DNA of 64,000 bases from Chloroflexota bacterium (GCA_029782365.1 JAKOUW010000016.1:62001-126000); one strand, 5' to 3'; positions 46,034 to 55,882 are shown, counted from the stretch's first letter. Program-made: numbers and translations. Notes: a model not told the origin generated them from the letters alone.

Positions 46034-46960
46034 ATGAAAAAAGTTCTTAAATGGGCCGTGCTTTTCCTGATGCTCGCCGGCTGCATCCTGGCGGTCTTTG
46101 CCTACAACTGGATTCGCCAATACCAGGCGCTGGCAGATGAAGAGCCAGCGGTCTCACTTTCGCCTGCTCTCGCCGATCTGACCTACTGCACTATGAGAGG
46201 CGTGCCTCTCAAAATGGATTTGTATTTTCCGGAAAATATTAACGCCCCCTGGCAAGTGTTGGTGTATGTTCACGGCGGAAGTTTTACCGGCGGCGACAAA
46301 CGCACGGGCAGCGGAACCATTGACATCCCCGCCATGGCTGAGCGCGGCTATGCGGTCGCCGCTATCAATTACCGCTTGATGCCTGACAACCCCTTCCCGG
46401 CGGAGATTGAGGATGCGAAATGCGCCATCCGCTTTTTACGCGCCCACTCTGGCGCGTATGAACTGAAAACCGAGAAGATGGGCATCTGGGGCGGCAGCGC
46501 CGGGGGGCATCTGGCCTCGCTGGTTGGACTGACCAACGACGACCCGGCTTTTTCAGCAGGCGAGTATCCTGAGCAGTCCAGCAAGGTGGATGCGGTGGTA
46601 GAGATGTTCGGCCCCACAGACCTGACTGCCAGTTTCAACTGGCTGCAACGCCTTCTCCTCCAGCGCGCCTTTGGCACCGATAATCCCACCTCAACCGCGC
46701 TTGCTCAAGCCAGCCCTATCCGGTATATCACCAACCAGGCGCCGCCGTTTCTGATCTTTCACGGAGAGCAGGACGATGCCGTGCCATTAGAGCAAGCCCA
46801 AGTTTTTCATCAAAAATTAATCGAGACGGGTGTGAATTCCACGTTGGTGATCGTGAAGAATGCCAATCACAATTTCAAGCCCACCGGCGGGGCCATCGAA
46901 CCCACGCGCCATGAAATTTCCACCAGCATGGCTGATTTTTTTGATCTCTGGCTGAAATGA
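46034..46960 (+). CDS. HSL-type alpha/beta hydrolase (carboxylesterase)
   Basis: A 308-aa serine esterase anchored by an N-terminal helix (~5-25). The HGG oxyanion motif is at VHGGSFTGG (~79-87) and the nucleophile Ser155 is in WGGSAGGH; Asp in HGEQDDAVP (~249) and His in NANHNF (~282) complete the triad. Related enzymes act on short-chain esters or as BD-FAE-like acyl esterases. The start follows a GGAGAAAG site. Located between two FtsX-type transporter sets; the substrate may be a transported ester or lipid. Confidence 0.88.
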   Translation: MKKVLKWAVLFLMLAGCILAVFAYNWIRQYQALADEEPAVSLSPALADLTYCTMRGVPLKMDLYFPENINAPWQVLVYVHGGSFTGGDKRTGSGTIDIPAMAERGYAVAAINYRLMPDNPFPAEIEDAKCAIRFLRAHSGAYELKTEKMGIWGGSAGGHLASLVGLTNDDPAFSAGEYPEQSSKVDAVVEMFGPTDLTASFNWLQRLLLQRAFGTDNPTSTALAQASPIRYITNQAPPFLIFHGEQDDAVPLEQAQVFHQKLIETGVNSTLVIVKNANHNFKPTGGAIEPTRHEISTSMADFFDLWLK

Positions 46961-46996
46961 GAAGCTGTCAAGAGCTCGTCCTATCCCTTCGGACAG

Positions 46997-47030
46997 TTGA
47001 AAACTCCCCTCTTGATAGGGGAGTTTTCAA
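46997..47030. terminator. hairpin between esterase and permease genes
   Basis: A perfect 14-bp stem TTGAAAACTCCCCT (46997-47010) with its complement at 47017-47030 and a six-base loop. No long T run follows, so it may be a processing or attenuating structure or a remnant palindrome. Confidence 0.5.
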
Positions 47031-47082
47031 TGACCGAAACTTATACTGATGATAAATGGAAAGCCCAATCCTGGAGGTGCCC

Positions 47083-49569
47083 ATGAGCATCATCATTAAA
47101 GCATTTGTGAAGAGTCTGGTGCAAAAAAAGGCACGGACTCTGTTGATTTTATTCTCCATTTCTGTTTCGGCCGCAATGATCTTTGCCAATGAGAGCTTCG
47201 CCCGCACAGTAACCCAACGGCTGTTGGAAGCCGGCATTCGCTGGACGGGAATGGCCGATCTGCGCATCCAAAGCAAAGCCAGCGTGGGATCCAAAGAATG
47301 GTTAGACCCGGCTCATCTTCCGGCGGCTGGCAGCGTATATGAATATGTCCACCAGGTTATTATGGAGAAAGCACTCTATATACCTGCTGCAGACAAGATG
47401 CATTATTTCAACCTGCTCGGCGTTGAAATTGAAGAATACAACCTGCAAAACCCGGTGAGTCTGAGTGCAGGGGATTTTCAAAATTGGGATGGATTCAAAG
47501 TGATCATCGGCCGCACATTTGCTGATATTTACCATTTAAGTGTGAACGATGTGATGCGTTTGGAGTTGAACAATACCGCCTATGAATTTAAGATCGCCGG
47601 CATCAGCGACCCGAAAGGCCTGTTCCTGCGCGAGCTGGCGGATGGCGGGTTCATCCTGGCGCCTCGCAAGACATTGGCAGCCATTTTTGGCGGCGAAAGC
47701 AACCTGGTCTTTTTGAAATTGAAAGACCGCTCTCAGCTCGAGTCTGTCAAAGCCCAACTGACTCAGCAGTTTACAGATTACCAGGTTGAATACGGCATTA
47801 ACGAAACCGTGATCGCCTCCGAAACTCAGAATTACGTCATGCCGTTTCGTATGGCGTCTATCGTGGTAGTGTTTATGTGCGTTTTCATCATTTTCACCGC
47901 CTTCAACCTGATCACCCTGGAGAGGATCCCAATTGTGGGAACCCTGCGCAGTATTGGTTCAACCCGCAAAGCGATCAACGCCATTTTAATTGCTGAAAGT
48001 GCTGTGCTGGGAGCGGTTGGCGGTCTGGCAGGATGTGTCCTGGGGATAGGGGTGCTGCAATACATTAAATACCGCTACTTCACCGGCGAAGATGCCGTGG
48101 CGAACTCGACGGTGCTTTTTGGCGTACAAGAAGTGCTCGTGGCAGTGGGCGCGGCGGTGGTCATCACAGCGCTGAGTGCGGTGCTTCCCATCCTGAGTTT
48201 GACCCGCACTCCGATCAAGAATATCATCCTTAACGATTTGGCCAAGAACCGCAGCAAGCCTTCTCGTTGGTGGGTGGCCGGCGTGGCTCTGCTGGCTGCC
48301 TGCCTGCTCGTCCCTCCGTTCCTCGGCAGCAGCTTCTCCAGTATGATTATTGCCGGTCTGCTCGCCACTGGCGCCTTGCTCGGATTGGTGCCGCTCGTGC
48401 CGTTCCTGACCTATCATCTTTCCAGGCTGGTTGCGTCAATCCCCTTCCTCAGCCAGGAGGTCATCCTGGGAGTGAGAAATGTGCGCGACAACAAAAGCCT
48501 GATGAACAACATCCAGTTATTCTCGGCCGCCATCGCCATTGTGGCTTTCATGGCTTCCATGTTCAATACCATGGTCAGTGACCTGGTCAAGTCGTACGAG
48601 CGCAATATGAACTATGACCTGACCCTGGTGGTGCGTCATTCTGACCCCAAGACCCTGGCGTCGCTGGCTAACACGGAAGGGATCGCCTCTTACAAAGGCG
48701 TTTACTTGAAATCTGCTGAAATTTTGAATTACCAGAGCTTTTTCAACATGCTGCATGGCATCGACGGCCCGGATTTCTTCCAGTACGTGGATGTAGGAGG
48801 TCTGGAAGATAACCGCTCGGCACTGCAAAATCTGAATAACGGCAAGAATATCGTTACCACCAACGTAATGAAAGGGAAATTAGGGCTGAAACTGGGCGAC
48901 ACGCTCCTTCTGCGTTTTGGAGGCAAGGAGATTCCCTACACCATCACCGGTTTTGTCGAAACCAATTTGGGAGTAGGTCATTCGGCTTTCATTTCTGCCG
49001 AGAACTTCCGATCTGACATGGGCGTGGCGGACTACGATTGGATCTATATCAAAACAAACGCCCCTTCCGAGGCTGTCAAGAGCAACCTGGTCAGAAGCCT
49101 GGGCAAAGAAGTGATCTCACTGCAAACGGAAGCCGACTGGCTGGCAGCCAACGCAGACAAAGTGGCATCAGTATTCAACGCCATCAGCAGTTACAGTTAC
49201 CTGGCGCTCCTGGTTGGAATTATTGGCGTCGTCAACAACCTGGTGGCAAGCTTCATCGAACGCAAGCGCAGTTTTGCCATGCTGCGCTGCGTAGGGATGA
49301 GCAAGAAGAGCCTGAACCGCATGCTGATCACTGAAGCGGTGGCCATGGGCGTGTTCGGAGTTGTGTTTGGGCTGTTGTGCGCCATGGTGATGTCCGTCGC
49401 CATACCTGCCGCGGTCAGCGTTTTGTGGGGCAAGGTGACTGTCCAAATCGCTGTGCAGGAAATGGCCTTGATGGGCGTGGTGGGCGTCCTGGCCATGCTG
49501 GGCATCTCGGTTGTGCCGGTGACGAGCAGCGACAAGCTCAGCCTGATTCAAACCATCAAGTATGAATAA
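47083..49569 (+). CDS. second FtsX-like ABC transporter permease
   Basis: An 828-aa permease with the same double FtsX layout as 43569-45953: an N-terminal anchor (~8-30), an external domain, helices at ~265-385, a second anchor and external domain, and the last three helices from ~710. ERIPIVGTLRSIGSTRKAINA and ERKRSFAMLRCVGMSKKSLN are the intracellular-loop motifs repeated in each half. The start is the ATG at 47083, preceded by GGAGGTG. It should work with the ATPase at 49585, 15 bp downstream. The two permeases are homologous but not a recent duplication. Confidence 0.9.
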   Translation: MSIIIKAFVKSLVQKKARTLLILFSISVSAAMIFANESFARTVTQRLLEAGIRWTGMADLRIQSKASVGSKEWLDPAHLPAAGSVYEYVHQVIMEKALYIPAADKMHYFNLLGVEIEEYNLQNPVSLSAGDFQNWDGFKVIIGRTFADIYHLSVNDVMRLELNNTAYEFKIAGISDPKGLFLRELADGGFILAPRKTLAAIFGGESNLVFLKLKDRSQLESVKAQLTQQFTDYQVEYGINETVIASETQNYVMPFRMASIVVVFMCVFIIFTAFNLITLERIPIVGTLRSIGSTRKAINAILIAESAVLGAVGGLAGCVLGIGVLQYIKYRYFTGEDAVANSTVLFGVQEVLVAVGAAVVITALSAVLPILSLTRTPIKNIILNDLAKNRSKPSRWWVAGVALLAACLLVPPFLGSSFSSMIIAGLLATGALLGLVPLVPFLTYHLSRLVASIPFLSQEVILGVRNVRDNKSLMNNIQLFSAAIAIVAFMASMFNTMVSDLVKSYERNMNYDLTLVVRHSDPKTLASLANTEGIASYKGVYLKSAEILNYQSFFNMLHGIDGPDFFQYVDVGGLEDNRSALQNLNNGKNIVTTNVMKGKLGLKLGDTLLLRFGGKEIPYTITGFVETNLGVGHSAFISAENFRSDMGVADYDWIYIKTNAPSEAVKSNLVRSLGKEVISLQTEADWLAANADKVASVFNAISSYSYLALLVGIIGVVNNLVASFIERKRSFAMLRCVGMSKKSLNRMLITEAVAMGVFGVVFGLLCAMVMSVAIPAAVSVLWGKVTVQIAVQEMALMGVVGVLAMLGISVVPVTSSDKLSLIQTIKYE

Positions 49570-49584
49570 GAAAGGAAACATGCG

Positions 49585-50277
49585 ATGAAAAAAGCCATCG
49601 AAGTAAAAAATGTGTACAAATCCTTCCAACTGGCCGATGAAGCGGTGGAAGTGCTGAAAAACGTAAACCTGGAAGTCGAGCAAGGCGATTTCATCTCCAT
49701 CATGGGACCGTCTGGCTCCGGGAAAAGCACACTGCTGTACCTGATGGGCGGGCTGGATAAAGTGACGCAAGGCTCGATCCGCGTCAACGGCATCGAAATG
49801 CAGGGGCTGGACGACGAAGCAGAGAGCCGCATGCGCCGCAAGGATATCGGCTTTGTTTTTCAAGCTTACAACCTGATTGATAACCTGACGCTGGAAGAAA
49901 ACATCCTGCTGCCTGCTCTATTGGAAGGCAAGAAGAAAAAGGATGCCGTCAAAAAGGCCGAGGAACTGATGGCTACGGTAGGGATTATTAAGCGCCGCAA
50001 TCATACCCCTAAGGAGCTTTCGGGTGGGGAGCAGCAGCGCACTGCCATCGCCCGCGCCTTGATCAATGAGCCCAGCATTTTGTTTGCTGACGAACCGATA
50101 GGCAACCTGGACAGCAAGACGGGCAATGAGATCCTCGAGCTGCTGCGCCAAATCAATCGCCAAAATGGGATCACGATCTTGATGGTCACGCACTCAGAAG
50201 AGTCAACCCGCTATGGCAAGCGCGTCATCCGCTTGAAGGATGGCGAGGTGGTCGTAGCTTCGCCTGTGGCGGTATGA
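49585..50277 (+). CDS. LolD/MacB-type ABC ATPase
   Basis: A 230-aa ATPase: Walker A GPSGSGKST at ~40-48, Q-loop VFQAYNLIDNL, signature LSGGEQQRTAIARAL and Walker B FADEPIGNLDS (the usual T of DEPT is Ile). It has no extra domain, unlike its neighbour at 42430, and powers the permease at 47083-49569. The M28 peptidase gene begins one base after its stop. Confidence 0.92.
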   Translation: MKKAIEVKNVYKSFQLADEAVEVLKNVNLEVEQGDFISIMGPSGSGKSTLLYLMGGLDKVTQGSIRVNGIEMQGLDDEAESRMRRKDIGFVFQAYNLIDNLTLEENILLPALLEGKKKKDAVKKAEELMATVGIIKRRNHTPKELSGGEQQRTAIARALINEPSILFADEPIGNLDSKTGNEILELLRQINRQNGITILMVTHSEESTRYGKRVIRLKDGEVVVASPVAV

Positions 50278-50278
50278 G

Positions 50279-51814
50279 ATGCACCGCTCGATCCTGGTCT
50301 GCACGGCTGGCATTGGTTTTCTTTTGCTGATTTTGTTCGGCGTCGCTCCGCTCTTTTTGCCAAAATCTGAGCCTTCATCCCTGCCTGCGGAGCAGTTTTC
50401 GGCGGAGCGCGCTATACGGCATGTGGAAAGGTTGGCGCAGAGGCCGCGCCTGGTGGGGACCGCCGGGATGGAAGAAGCGTCTTCTTACGTGAGCGCCATC
50501 CTGCAGGGGTGCGGGCTGATCCCCGAATTCCAAGTGGATTCATCTCCCAAAGGCATCCTTCGCAATGTAATCGCCCGGCTCCCAGGCAGGCATCCTTCGG
50601 GAGCGCTGTTAATCTTGACGCATGTAGACTCAATCTCCTACGGCGCGGGTGATAACGCCAGCGGCGCAGGCGTGCTGCTCGAAGCAGCCTGCGCTCTGAA
50701 AGCAGGGAAACAGCTCCAGAATGATATTATCTTGCTTTTTGAAGATGGCGAAGAATTTGGCTACCTGGGCGGCTACGCCTTCGCGTTAAACGATGCACCG
50801 GCTAACCCCATCCGCCGTGTCATCGGTCTGGATACCGCCGCCTGGGGGCCAGTTGTCCTGCTTCAGACCACTCCTGAGAATGCCAGCCTGGTGCAAGCGT
50901 ATGCCAGCTCAGTGAAAAACCCAACCGCCTATGGTTTCTTCGCCGATGCGGATTGGAACATTTCCGGCGACACTTCCGAAATCCAGCCGTTTTTTGAGCG
51001 AGGCATCCCCGGTCTGGAATTGGAAGACCCGAGAGCTTTCAGTGGGAAGCACTCAGAGACTGATACGCTGAACAGTGTTTTGCCTGGCAGTCTCCAACAG
51101 ATGGGCGACCAGGTGCTGGCGCTGGCCAGGTTCCTCGGCGATTCTGACCTGGCAAGCCGCTCTAACGGTCGGCTCAGCTTCTTCTCGCTGTGGAGGATAG
51201 GGCTGGTCTACTACCCGGCAGGCTGGAACCTGGCGCTCGCCGCCCTCTCATTCATCGCTGTGGCGTTTCTGATCGGGAAGGGGCTGCGGCGGAAAGACCT
51301 GGCCGGTCATGCTCTGATCCTGGCAGCCATCATCTTATTCCTGGCGCTTATCTTAGCCGCCCTGGCCGGCGCGGTTGGAGGCGCTGTTTTCGGCGCGCTC
51401 TTTCCCAATCCGAATCCCCGCGCTGGCAGCTACCTGGTGCCTGCCAGCCTGCCATTTTTTGCTGCGGCGACAGCCTGTATTGGGATTGCACTCCTTTTCC
51501 TGCGTTCAAAGCTGATCAGAGCGTTTGGCGACCAGGCTGTCAGGCTGGGCGGCCTGCTCTCCTGGGCTTTCTTTGCATTGATTTCAGCCGTTTGGCTGCC
51601 GGTGGGGAGTTACTTGTTCACACTGCCCTTCGCGGCAGGCGTGCTGGTATCCTTTTTCCCGCCGCGCTGGCAGTATGCCAGGCTGCTCCCGTTTGCGGTC
51701 GGGACAATCCTACTTGCCCCCAACCTGGCCTTGGCCTTCATCAGCACCGGGTTGCAAACGCTGCCGCTTGTCACTCTCCTGGTCGCGGCAGACAGTATAT
51801 TATGGCCTTCTTGA
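50279..51814 (+). CDS. membrane-anchored M28 family zinc peptidase
   Basis: A 511-aa protein. An N-terminal anchor (~8-28) is followed by an M28 aminopeptidase-like catalytic domain: zinc ligands His115 (LTHVDS), Asp125 (GAGDNASG), Glu158/159 (FEDGEEFGYLG), Asp185 (GLDTAAW) and a His near 264 (GKHSETDT). From ~305 about six hydrophobic helices form a membrane domain. The catalytic domain faces outward. Coupled in one operon with the exporter, so it may process exported or imported peptides. Confidence 0.87.
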   Translation: MHRSILVCTAGIGFLLLILFGVAPLFLPKSEPSSLPAEQFSAERAIRHVERLAQRPRLVGTAGMEEASSYVSAILQGCGLIPEFQVDSSPKGILRNVIARLPGRHPSGALLILTHVDSISYGAGDNASGAGVLLEAACALKAGKQLQNDIILLFEDGEEFGYLGGYAFALNDAPANPIRRVIGLDTAAWGPVVLLQTTPENASLVQAYASSVKNPTAYGFFADADWNISGDTSEIQPFFERGIPGLELEDPRAFSGKHSETDTLNSVLPGSLQQMGDQVLALARFLGDSDLASRSNGRLSFFSLWRIGLVYYPAGWNLALAALSFIAVAFLIGKGLRRKDLAGHALILAAIILFLALILAALAGAVGGAVFGALFPNPNPRAGSYLVPASLPFFAAATACIGIALLFLRSKLIRAFGDQAVRLGGLLSWAFFALISAVWLPVGSYLFTLPFAAGVLVSFFPPRWQYARLLPFAVGTILLAPNLALAFISTGLQTLPLVTLLVAADSILWPS

Positions 51815-52011
51815 TTGGCGAAGGTTTTGCCAAGAAAGTTTGAACGTGTTGAATATAGCCAGAATGAATCGGAACTGCAGAACCTATCCAACCGGATAGT
51901 CTAAGACTCACCGCTGGACAGAGGAATTTTTCTTTTCTGCAGGCTACCATTAAGAAGAGCGAACGAAATCGCCCGCCTCGCCCAGACTCTCACTCAAAGA
52001 AGGACTTCACG

Positions 52012-52725
52012 ATGAAAAACCAACTTGCTCCCTGGCTCATGCTTTTTTCCCGTTCTGCATTCTTTATGTTTTTTCAGGGCTTGATTGCACTGCTGCTGTT
52101 GATTACGGGCGCATCCTCGGCCTGGAATGAATCCACCCGTTGGTGGACCTTCATCGTGACCCTCGCCAACCTGGCCTCTTTATACGTACTGGTGCGCCTG
52201 TACAAGGGCGAAGGCCGCAATTTCTTTGAAACACTGCGCTTCTCACGCTCCACCTGGAAGACCGACGTTTTGTGGCTGGTAGGATTCAGCGTTATCGGCC
52301 TGCCCGTGGCTGCATGGCCGCGCGAACCGCTGGCTGCTGCGATCTTCGGCGACTCAATGGTTGCCACCAGGATGCTGTTCCAACCGCTTCCGACCTGGGC
52401 ATTTGTGTTCAGTTTTCTTTTCCCGCTCACCATCTGGTTTTCCGAACTGCCCACTTATTTCGGTTACTGCATGCCGCGCCTTGAGACGCTGCTCAAGAAT
52501 GGTTGGATTGCCTGGATCCTGGCTTCACTGGCGCTCGCCGCACAGCATATGTTCCTGCCTCTTATCCTCAACAATGGATATCTCCTGTGGCGCTTCGGGA
52601 TGTTCCTGCCCTTCGCCCTGGTCAGTGGGCTGGCGATTAAATTCCGCCCGTCTCTTATGCCCTACTTCGTAACGGTGCATGCTCTGATGGATATCACCAC
52701 AGTGTTGGTTTACATCATGCTCTAA
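52012..52725 (+). CDS. CPBP-like membrane protein with altered active site
   Basis: A 237-aa protein with about eight hydrophobic segments that resembles CAAX-protease/bacteriocin-processing (CPBP) family members. Motif 1, normally EExxxRG, reads SELPTYFGY, so one Glu and the Arg are lost; motif 2 His is kept in AQHMFLPL and motif 3 His in HALMD. It may be catalytically inactive or act differently. No start ambiguity beyond the ATG at 52012. It lies 197 bp after the peptidase gene and 17 bp before the next hydrolase. Confidence 0.68.
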   Translation: MKNQLAPWLMLFSRSAFFMFFQGLIALLLLITGASSAWNESTRWWTFIVTLANLASLYVLVRLYKGEGRNFFETLRFSRSTWKTDVLWLVGFSVIGLPVAAWPREPLAAAIFGDSMVATRMLFQPLPTWAFVFSFLFPLTIWFSELPTYFGYCMPRLETLLKNGWIAWILASLALAAQHMFLPLILNNGYLLWRFGMFLPFALVSGLAIKFRPSLMPYFVTVHALMDITTVLVYIML

Positions 52726-52742
52726 AAAATTTGGAGGTTGCC

Positions 52743-53636
52743 ATGTCTGCTCCCGCTATTTTCGCATCGCCCGACGGCAAAGTCGAAATCATGCAAGCGT
52801 ATCAGGCAATCATGGATGTATGGACCCAGCCTTATCAAGAGTTGAATATTCCTACCAGTTTTGGCGAAACACATATCATCGCCAATGGCCCCGAAAACGC
52901 CCATCCTGTTGTTCTGCTGCATGCCTTGAGCGCCACGGCTGCTTCGTGGTATCGAACCATCGAAGCATTGAGCCAGAATTATCGCGTTTACGCTGTAGAT
53001 ATCCTGGGTGAGGGGAACAAAAGTGTGCCGCTCATGCCGTTCAAGTCGGTGGATGATTTCCTGCATTGGTTCATTGAAGTCATTGATGCACTGCAGATCA
53101 AAACCCTATATATCGCGGGAAATTCCTACGGTGGATTTACCGGTGCTTATTATGCGATGAAGCTGCCAGAGCGGGTTCTCAAATTGGCGATGATTGGGCC
53201 TGCCGCCACAATCTCCCCCATGCGGCCATTTTACGTACATATGTTTATCCCCAAGGCTGTCTACAGTTTCTTCCCCCAATTGCCCGGCATGCCAAAATCG
53301 ATGCGCAGCAGTGTGGATTGGATGTACGCAGGATTGCCCGTTGACCGGCTCTGGGATCCGGTGTTCTATAAATCGTTGATGTATGGCGGCTTGATCAACC
53401 AGGTCTTCCCGCGCGTGTACACCCAGGAAGAATTTTCACAAATAAAGGCCAGAACCCTGCTCATCGTGGGTGAGCAGGAGAGGATCTACAATAACCTGCA
53501 GTCGGCTGTTGAAGCGGCGCGCACCTTGATTCCCGGCTTGCAGGTTGAAATCATCCCCAACGCGCACCATGTCGCCGCAATTGCCAATCCGGAGAACGTC
53601 AATCAAGCCTTGCTGCGATTTTTCGCGGATGCTTAG
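52743..53636 (+). CDS. alpha/beta hydrolase
   Basis: A 297-aa alpha/beta hydrolase without signal peptide. The nucleophile Ser128 is in AGNSYGG, the HALSATAASW stretch near 60 forms the oxyanion hole and His is in NAHHVAAI near the end; the acid is probably in VGEQERIYN. This resembles the AB hydrolase superfamily of esterases, lipases and haloalkane dehalogenase-like proteins; substrate unknown. The ATG at 52743 follows GGAGG with six-base spacing; the TTG at 52731 is rejected. It is the last gene before a strong terminator. Confidence 0.85.
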   Translation: MSAPAIFASPDGKVEIMQAYQAIMDVWTQPYQELNIPTSFGETHIIANGPENAHPVVLLHALSATAASWYRTIEALSQNYRVYAVDILGEGNKSVPLMPFKSVDDFLHWFIEVIDALQIKTLYIAGNSYGGFTGAYYAMKLPERVLKLAMIGPAATISPMRPFYVHMFIPKAVYSFFPQLPGMPKSMRSSVDWMYAGLPVDRLWDPVFYKSLMYGGLINQVFPRVYTQEEFSQIKARTLLIVGEQERIYNNLQSAVEAARTLIPGLQVEIIPNAHHVAAIANPENVNQALLRFFADA

Positions 53637-53680
53637 GTTAACATTCAAGACACACCTTATTTCAAAAGAGCCGATTCTCC

Positions 53681-53712
53681 AAATGCCGCACCGATCCCGG
53701 TGCGGCATTTTG
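53681..53712 (+). terminator. intrinsic terminator
   Basis: AAATGCCGCACCG (53681-53693) pairs exactly with CGGTGCGGCATTT (53698-53710), followed by TG rich in T. It isolates the hydrolase operon from the tail-like operon. Confidence 0.85.
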
Positions 53713-53767
53713 TGTGCGTTCAGAGTCAACGATGGGAAATAATTCCCACAGTCCGCCCGATCATATA

Positions 53768-53776
53768 TGATATAAT
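53768..53776 (+). promoter_or_regulatory. extended -10 promoter of the tail-like operon
   Basis: TGATATAAT (53768-53776), identical to the extended -10 of the tRNA-Ser promoter; no good -35. It implies a leader of about 165 nt before the sheath ATG at 53948. In that leader an AAACCG/CGGTTT inverted repeat occurs around 53881-53907. No other gene is seen between 53637 and 53947. Confidence 0.55.
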
Positions 53777-53947
53777 TTATCTAATAAGTCTAGATTTCAG
53801 CACTGAAAAAGCGGGAATTTCTCAATTTTTCATCCTGAAATCTTTACCTCCTCTCTCCAATCACGACTTTAAAAATTAAAAAAACCGGTGCATGGTTTGC
53901 GCGGTTTCAACGACAGAAATAGGTTTATTCGTTCAGGAGGCTTACGC

Positions 53948-55882
53948 ATGTCTGAAATGATCATTCCCGGCACTTATATTACCGTACGAGCTGAAGGGTT
54001 GATTTCAGCCGGGCGGGTAGCCACGGGCATTGTTGGCATTGTCGGTACCGCAGCCCGCGGCCCGGTTGGCGAGCCGCAGACCTTAAGTGACTTCGCCTCC
54101 GCACGCGAACTTTTCGGCTTGCCTGATGATTTCAAACGGCCGGATGATGGCTCTCACCCGCTCACCCTGGTGCGCGCCCTGGAGCAAATATACCAAAACG
54201 GCGCATCGGTAGTGGTTGCTGTCCGTGTGGCGGGTTCCAGCAGTTCAAACGCCAGCTATGCAGTGCTGGATAGCAACGGGCTGACCATCGCCACGTTGGA
54301 GGCCAAAACCCCAGGTTCGTGGGGCAATTCAATCAAGATAGACCTGGAGCCAGCCGACACAAACTGCCGCATTGTCGACGAAACCCATACCAGCGGCTTC
54401 ACCGGCCTGACATATGCTCGCGTCGTCCCCTCGGCTGAAAACCGGCTGCGCGTCTTCCGCGGCATCACCCAGCGCTTTGAAACCCTGGACATTGTTTACA
54501 ACCTGATCATCAGCGATGAAGAAGTGGTGCGCCTGCCCACGCCTCCCAACTATACCCTGGCGCACACCCCGGTTGTCCATGTGAACGCGGTCAACAAGAT
54601 TCGTGTGCTGCGCAGCGATGGCACAACAGCCATCGAATACGGCACCGGCAGCATCTTGTACGACTCCGGCGCCGCTCCAGGTCCCACAGAGGTAAACATC
54701 ACCACCAGCAGCGGCGTGCTCACCTTTGGCGCTGCGCCTGCCAGCGACCAGACAGTCATCGCCACCTACGCATCCGGTCACACTGCCCCAACTGCCGGGC
54801 AGGTGTTGGTCACCACCTGGGATGGCCACCTGGATTACGGCCCCAATACCGCCCCTGTTCAGCTCAACGGCGACAGCCTGGTAGCTTCTTACCTGGTCGA
54901 TCAGCAAGACTGCGCCTTGGTGACATTAACATACGAAACAACCAAAGAAACGTTCACCATCGTGGATGGCAACCTGCTGGCATCCCTGATCAACGCCACT
55001 TCCTCTCTGGCGGACGCGGTCCCCAGCGGCCCTAATGGGGCAAACAAGCCCAAAACCGGCGCCACAGCCTACTTCGGCACCGGCAGCAACACCCCCGGCA
55101 GCAACGGCGCCGAAGCCGGCATAAATGAATATTCTGTCGGCCTTGAATCCCTTTCGAATATGCTCATCAACATCGTCGTGCTGGCCGGGCAAGATTCAAC
55201 CGCCATGGGGCCGGTGCTTGAAGCGCATTTGCGTGCCACCGAAGGCGCCGATCTGGAGCGCATTGGCGTCATCGGTGCTCCAGGCTCCACCCTGGCAGAG
55301 CACTTGGGTCACACTATGGCCAGCGATCGAATCATTCTGGTTGCCCCTGGCTTGAAGGCTTCGGATGGCACCCTGCTGCCCACCGGTTACACCGCCGCAG
55401 CGGTTGCCGGGCTGATTTCCTCTCTGCCGGTTATGACCAGCCTGACGAATAAGACCCTGGTCATCCCCGGCCTGGCAGCCAGTTTCAACCGCGGCCAGCA
55501 AATCCAATTGATCAAGCGCGATGTGCTCACGGTTATTCCAAAAGATGGCATGCGTGTGCTCAAAGGCATGACCACCGAGGGCGAAGGACAGCCCTTCTCC
55601 GCGATTCCTACCCGCCGGATTGTGGATTACGCCAAGTACGGTGTCCGCTCCGCCTCCAACCCCTACATTGGCCGTCTGAATAATTCCCGCGTGCGCGCGG
55701 CCCTGCAAGCTACTCTGGAGGGTTTTCTAACCGGGATGGTTGAAGATGAAGCGCTGACCGGTTTTGACCTCTCCGTCTCAGCAACCCGCGCTCAGGAAAT
55801 TGCAGGTGAGGTAAGTGTTGTGATGACTCTCCAGCCGACCTTCAGCATCGACTACATTCGTGTGGTCATGAATTTGAAGTAG
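53948..55882 (+). CDS. contractile tail sheath protein
   Basis: A 644-aa tail sheath protein (phage_tail_sheath family). The N-terminal MIIPGTYITVRAEG and the later RGPVGEPQTLSDFASARELFG are typical of sheath subunits, and the C-terminal domain includes FNRGQQIQLIKRDVLTVIPKDGMRV, IGRLNNSRVRAALQATLEGFL and the closing TLQPTFSIDYIRVVMNL. Sheath subunits polymerise round an inner tube and contract to drive it into a target cell. The ATG at 53948 follows CAGGAGGC; the longer frame to 53888 is rejected. Inserted variable domain at ~150-400 may decorate the outer surface. First gene of the cluster. Confidence 0.92.
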   Translation: MSEMIIPGTYITVRAEGLISAGRVATGIVGIVGTAARGPVGEPQTLSDFASARELFGLPDDFKRPDDGSHPLTLVRALEQIYQNGASVVVAVRVAGSSSSNASYAVLDSNGLTIATLEAKTPGSWGNSIKIDLEPADTNCRIVDETHTSGFTGLTYARVVPSAENRLRVFRGITQRFETLDIVYNLIISDEEVVRLPTPPNYTLAHTPVVHVNAVNKIRVLRSDGTTAIEYGTGSILYDSGAAPGPTEVNITTSSGVLTFGAAPASDQTVIATYASGHTAPTAGQVLVTTWDGHLDYGPNTAPVQLNGDSLVASYLVDQQDCALVTLTYETTKETFTIVDGNLLASLINATSSLADAVPSGPNGANKPKTGATAYFGTGSNTPGSNGAEAGINEYSVGLESLSNMLINIVVLAGQDSTAMGPVLEAHLRATEGADLERIGVIGAPGSTLAEHLGHTMASDRIILVAPGLKASDGTLLPTGYTAAAVAGLISSLPVMTSLTNKTLVIPGLAASFNRGQQIQLIKRDVLTVIPKDGMRVLKGMTTEGEGQPFSAIPTRRIVDYAKYGVRSASNPYIGRLNNSRVRAALQATLEGFLTGMVEDEALTGFDLSVSATRAQEIAGEVSVVMTLQPTFSIDYIRVVMNLK

